Part shown: piece by piece, positions 61,783-64,000 of the stretch
Position numbering within the stretch: position 1 is the stretch's first letter
Layout of the letters: every line of letters starts with the position of its first letter
From: Halococcus hamelinensis 100A6
GTDB taxonomy: Archaea; Halobacteriota; Halobacteria; Halobacteriales; Halococcaceae
Length of the DNA stretch: 64,000 bases
Direction of reading: 5' to 3'
Assembly (NCBI RefSeq): GCF_000336675.1
Contig: NZ_AOMB01000003.1
Location: 1-64,000 of the forward strand
Translations under genes and position numbers: made by a program
The notes under the pieces: generated by a model
The model's database searches: none
Told to the model about the DNA's origin: nothing
What the model saw: only the letters and a program-made list of their open reading frames with translations

Positions 61783-62234
61783 GCGAGAGCTTCAGTAACG
61801 GCGGGTTTTTTCGTCCTAACGAGCGTGCCTGTGCGGTGGTAGGAATAACCGACGAGCGCGACCACCCACAGGACTGCGCCGACGAGAACGGCGTCCATAG
61901 ATATTGCGTAGCCGAGGTTCCATCCGAGAACGAGGAACTGGACGGCGGCGAGCAGCAGCAGCATCGTCCCGATGGCGGTCACGACAAACACTCGTTCGTC
62001 GTCCGGCGGGTCGTAGTGGGCGGCGACTCGCAGGATAGCGAGCGACCCAAGCATGACCGCGGGGATGAGCGCCACCGCGATCGCTTTCGGGACTACTGTA
62101 TTGGGGTCGCCACTCGCCGAGAAGTGAATCGCTACCTGTGAAGGAAGTTGACTCCAGAGCGTGAGACTGCCCAGCAGCGTGAGGGTGGCGATAGCGGTAC
62201 CCACTAGATCAACGCGATTCGGGCGGAGGTTCAT
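61761..62234 (-). CDS. DUF1648-containing membrane protein
   Basis: 157 residues, ATG 62234. Four membrane helices and the DUF1648/SdpI N-terminal motif LPSQVAIHFSASGDPNTVVP near residues 28-47, which in the family precedes additional helices. SdpI-type proteins provide immunity to a bacterial killing peptide in Bacillus, but haloarchaeal members are not characterised. C-terminal sequence is basic. Confidence 0.75.
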   Translation of the reverse strand: MNLRPNRVDLVGTAIATLTLLGSLTLWSQLPSQVAIHFSASGDPNTVVPKAIAVALIPAVMLGSLAILRVAAHYDPPDDERVFVVTAIGTMLLLLAAVQFLVLGWNLGYAISMDAVLVGAVLWVVALVGYSYHRTGTLVRTKKPAVTEALAQFWRRW

Positions 62235-62338
62235 GCTCTCTTGATGATCTTCTCATGGTGGCGAATTGAATCTTTGGCCGATTCAGGTTTGTAGTTATCC
62301 GAGAAGTTTCAATACGCTACCCGGTAGACGTGTATCCA

Positions 62339-63457
62339 ATGGACGCCCGCGAACTGATCGAGCACATCTCTCGAAGCGACCGACGACTCGACATTTTGTG
62401 TGCGCTGCGAGAGCGCTCGGCGAAACCCGGCGAGTTGGCCGACCGCGCCGACGTCGAGCGCACACCTGTCTACACCGCTCTCGAAGACCTCGAAGAATCC
62501 GGGGCTGTCGCCTCGATCGACGGCCGGCGAAAGCTCACCGCCGCTGGCGATATTCCCGTCGCCGAGACGCTCGACGCCTGCGAAGCCGTTGGCCGCGAGG
62601 CGATCTTCCACCTCGCCTCCTCGACCGATAACAATCGCCTGCGGATTCTCGGCGGGCTCGCCGACTCGCTCTCGCGTGGTGAAATGGTCCACGACGACTC
62701 CTACCCATCGCGTTCGACGATTAACCGAACGCTGGAGGATTTCGAGGCGTTCGGCTGGATCACGCCCCGCCCGAACAGCACGCTCACGAAAGCAGGCCGG
62801 GCGGTGTACGATGCCTACACCGAGCTCGATCGCGTCGTGAACATCGTGGTGGATAAGCTAGTGTATCTCCGGCACGTCGACCCCTCGAAAGTCGACATAC
62901 CCATCGACCTGATCGACGACGCGCGAGTGGTTCGCTCGCGTCCGAACCGGCCACAACGGGCGGATGCTCATATGCGAGAGCGAATCAACGAGGGCTTCGG
63001 CCACGCGAAGGTTTTTGCGAGCTACTATTCCGAAGCGGAGGTCACGCCGATGTTCGATCAGGTCGAGCAGGGTTCGTCGTGGGAAGCGGTCACGCCGCTG
63101 CCCTCGCACGCTCCACTACCCGACAGCCCGCCGGAGATCAAGCATTTTCGGATGGGGCTCGGCTCCGAGCGCGTCGAGTGGACCATCTATCCCGACGACT
63201 TGCCCATAGATATGATTCTGTTCGACAGCGATCGCGTTCTGTTGGGGACCGACGTTGAGCTCGAAACCACCCGCACCGACGCGATCCTCGATTCGACGAA
63301 TCCTTCACTGATCGAGTGGTCGCACGACCTCTACGATGAGCACAAAAAGCGGGCGTCGACACCGCTCGACTATCTGCTCGACCCGATCAAGGAGAAGGGT
63401 ATCTACCGGGCGTTGCGATTGGATTGGGCTCGCGGTCGGACGGCCGAGAACGACTAG
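62339..63457 (+). CDS. Winged-helix transcriptional regulator (FilR1-like haloarchaeal family)
   Basis: 372 residues from ATG 62339 (MDARELIEHISRSDRRLDIL), chosen over GTG 62330. The N-terminal winged helix is visible (RLDILCALRERSAKPGELAD; VERTPVYTALEDLEESGAVA), and a second one at residues about 95-150 (LRILGGLADSLSRGEMVHDD; RSTINRTLEDFEAFGWITPR). The C-terminal half (about 200-370) is the FilR1-type sensor domain (FRMGLGSERVEWTIYPDDLP; MILFDSDRVLLGTDVELETT). It overlaps the convergent small membrane gene by 4 nt. No target known. Confidence 0.8.
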   Translation: MDARELIEHISRSDRRLDILCALRERSAKPGELADRADVERTPVYTALEDLEESGAVASIDGRRKLTAAGDIPVAETLDACEAVGREAIFHLASSTDNNRLRILGGLADSLSRGEMVHDDSYPSRSTINRTLEDFEAFGWITPRPNSTLTKAGRAVYDAYTELDRVVNIVVDKLVYLRHVDPSKVDIPIDLIDDARVVRSRPNRPQRADAHMRERINEGFGHAKVFASYYSEAEVTPMFDQVEQGSSWEAVTPLPSHAPLPDSPPEIKHFRMGLGSERVEWTIYPDDLPIDMILFDSDRVLLGTDVELETTRTDAILDSTNPSLIEWSHDLYDEHKKRASTPLDYLLDPIKEKGIYRALRLDWARGRTAEND

Positions 63458-63639
63458 CTGGTTGGTTCACCATCTGGTTCGGCAACGGTTCGCTCTTGCC
63501 ATAGCACGACGGCCCAGAGAATTGCCATAAGCCCACAAAACCCGCCGAACACGTAGTTGCCCAAAGAGATGACGAATACACAGAGGCCGGCGTGACCGAG
63601 CACAACTGCTACCTGCGCCCACTTTCTCCGTTCGCTCAT
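63454..63639 (-). CDS. Small membrane protein
   Basis: 61 residues from ATG 63639 (MSERRKWAQVAVVLGHAGLC). Two hydrophobic helices (VAVVLGHAGLCVFVISLGNYVFG; GLMAILWAVVLW) followed by an acidic tail. Translation is probably coupled to the upstream gene, whose stop overlaps the start. Family not recognised. Confidence 0.6.
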   Translation of the reverse strand: MSERRKWAQVAVVLGHAGLCVFVISLGNYVFGGFCGLMAILWAVVLWQERTVAEPDGEPTS

Positions 63640-64000
63640 TGCTCAATGGGCTCCGGTACTGTCTTCGGAAGCTCTCGCAGCCGCTTGGCGGCCATATACT
63701 GCCGAGAAGAGTAGTTGAAAACCGGCGACTCGGTGGGTTCGGGCACGCCGGCGGCCTCGAACAGCGTGTTGGTGGTGATCTCGGCGTCGACGTCGGTCAG
63801 CGCCCACGGTCGGTGGTCGGCGGCTCCCGCAAACATCGACGTTCCCGTATTCGTCTGCCCTGTTCGAGAGCCGCCCTCGGTCGTTCCCATGACCTCCGAA
63901 AGCCGACGAAACTCCGGGCCGGCCTCGAAATAGTAGTTGGTGCGCTCGATTAGGAACTCCTCACGGCTGCCTTCCTCGGCGAACCCGCCTTCGTGGAGAT
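63636..64000 (-). CDS. Hypothetical protein, 5' end beyond the window
   Basis: The frame ends at TGA 63636 and runs to the window edge, giving about 121 residues: LHEGGFAEEGSREEFLIERT, then NYYFEAGPEFRRLSEVMGTT, a Gly/Thr-rich segment with ADHRPWALTDVDAEITTNTL and PEPTESPVFNYSSRQYMAAK. The C-terminus ends KTVPEPIEQ. It may be a larger protein; no family recognised. Its stop overlaps the start of the small membrane gene by 4 nt (ATGA). Confidence 0.65.
   Translation of the reverse strand, partial: LHEGGFAEEGSREEFLIERTNYYFEAGPEFRRLSEVMGTTEGGSRTGQTNTGTSMFAGAADHRPWALTDVDAEITTNTLFEAAGVPEPTESPVFNYSSRQYMAAKRLRELPKTVPEPIEQ

Overview
The window is haloarchaeal DNA. The predicted proteins are acidic. 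Typical archaeal or haloarchaeal families are present: TBP, Orc1/Cdc6, TbsP, TrmB-like regulators, a bacterio-opsin-activator type HTH, HerA-NurA, RPA with its RPA-associated protein, and a Tat lipoprotein with a twin-arginine motif. I cannot name the genus. Bases 6-24 match the Tn5/Nextera mosaic end exactly, so the left edge is a contig end carrying untrimmed adapter.

Layout. (1) 25-2456: a NitT/TauT-type ABC permease cut by the contig end, its lipoprotein receptor, and NikR. (2) 3.0-9.6 kb: tyrosine integrase, a toxin-antitoxin-like pair, and a restriction-modification locus (TSPPY methyltransferase, membrane coiled-coil protein, PD-(D/E)XK endonuclease) followed by a membrane protein and an interrupted gene. 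(3) 9.7-16.5 kb: three overlapping genes resembling a split AddAB/RecB-like helicase-nuclease. (4) 16.5-22.7 kb: decayed HNH nuclease gene, a PD-(D/E)XK-like protein, a serine recombinase, and an overlapping pair made of a NdpA/YejK-like protein and a large membrane-anchored protein. Regions 2-4 look like a defence island built by recombinases. (5) 22.7-41.5 kb: TrmB and Bat-type regulators, winged-helix regulators, RNA ligase, serine hydrolase, MFS exporter, Nudix hydrolase, phosphodiesterase and small membrane proteins, with stretches of decayed sequence between them. (6) 41.6-53.3 kb: secreted SNase-type nuclease, extra TBP, TRAM protein, RNA-polymerase-epsilon-like protein, TbsP, a ParA partition module with TGAATCA/TGATTCA repeats on both sides, DUF6788-like protein, and Orc1/Cdc6 flanked by five copies of an origin box. 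This is the backbone of a plasmid or megaplasmid replicon. (7) 53.7-64 kb: higher-GC DNA with RPA and RPA-associated protein, a homing-endonuclease-associated-repeat protein, HerA-NurA, small membrane proteins, a winged-helix regulator and a gene cut by the window edge.

Two themes stand out. First, candidate defence or DNA-processing modules cluster: an R-M locus with an unusual membrane gene between M and R, the AddAB-like trio, and the NdpA-like plus membrane-protein pair. The last is the best candidate for an undescribed system. Second, several genes are broken by only one or two base changes: CPBP protease, RPA, the homing-endonuclease-repeat gene, the gene at 9.0-9.6 kb, and possibly the RNAP-epsilon-like gene. 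Either this is a decaying replicon or the assembly has base errors; the reads would decide. I found no tRNA, rRNA, CRISPR array or intact insertion sequence.
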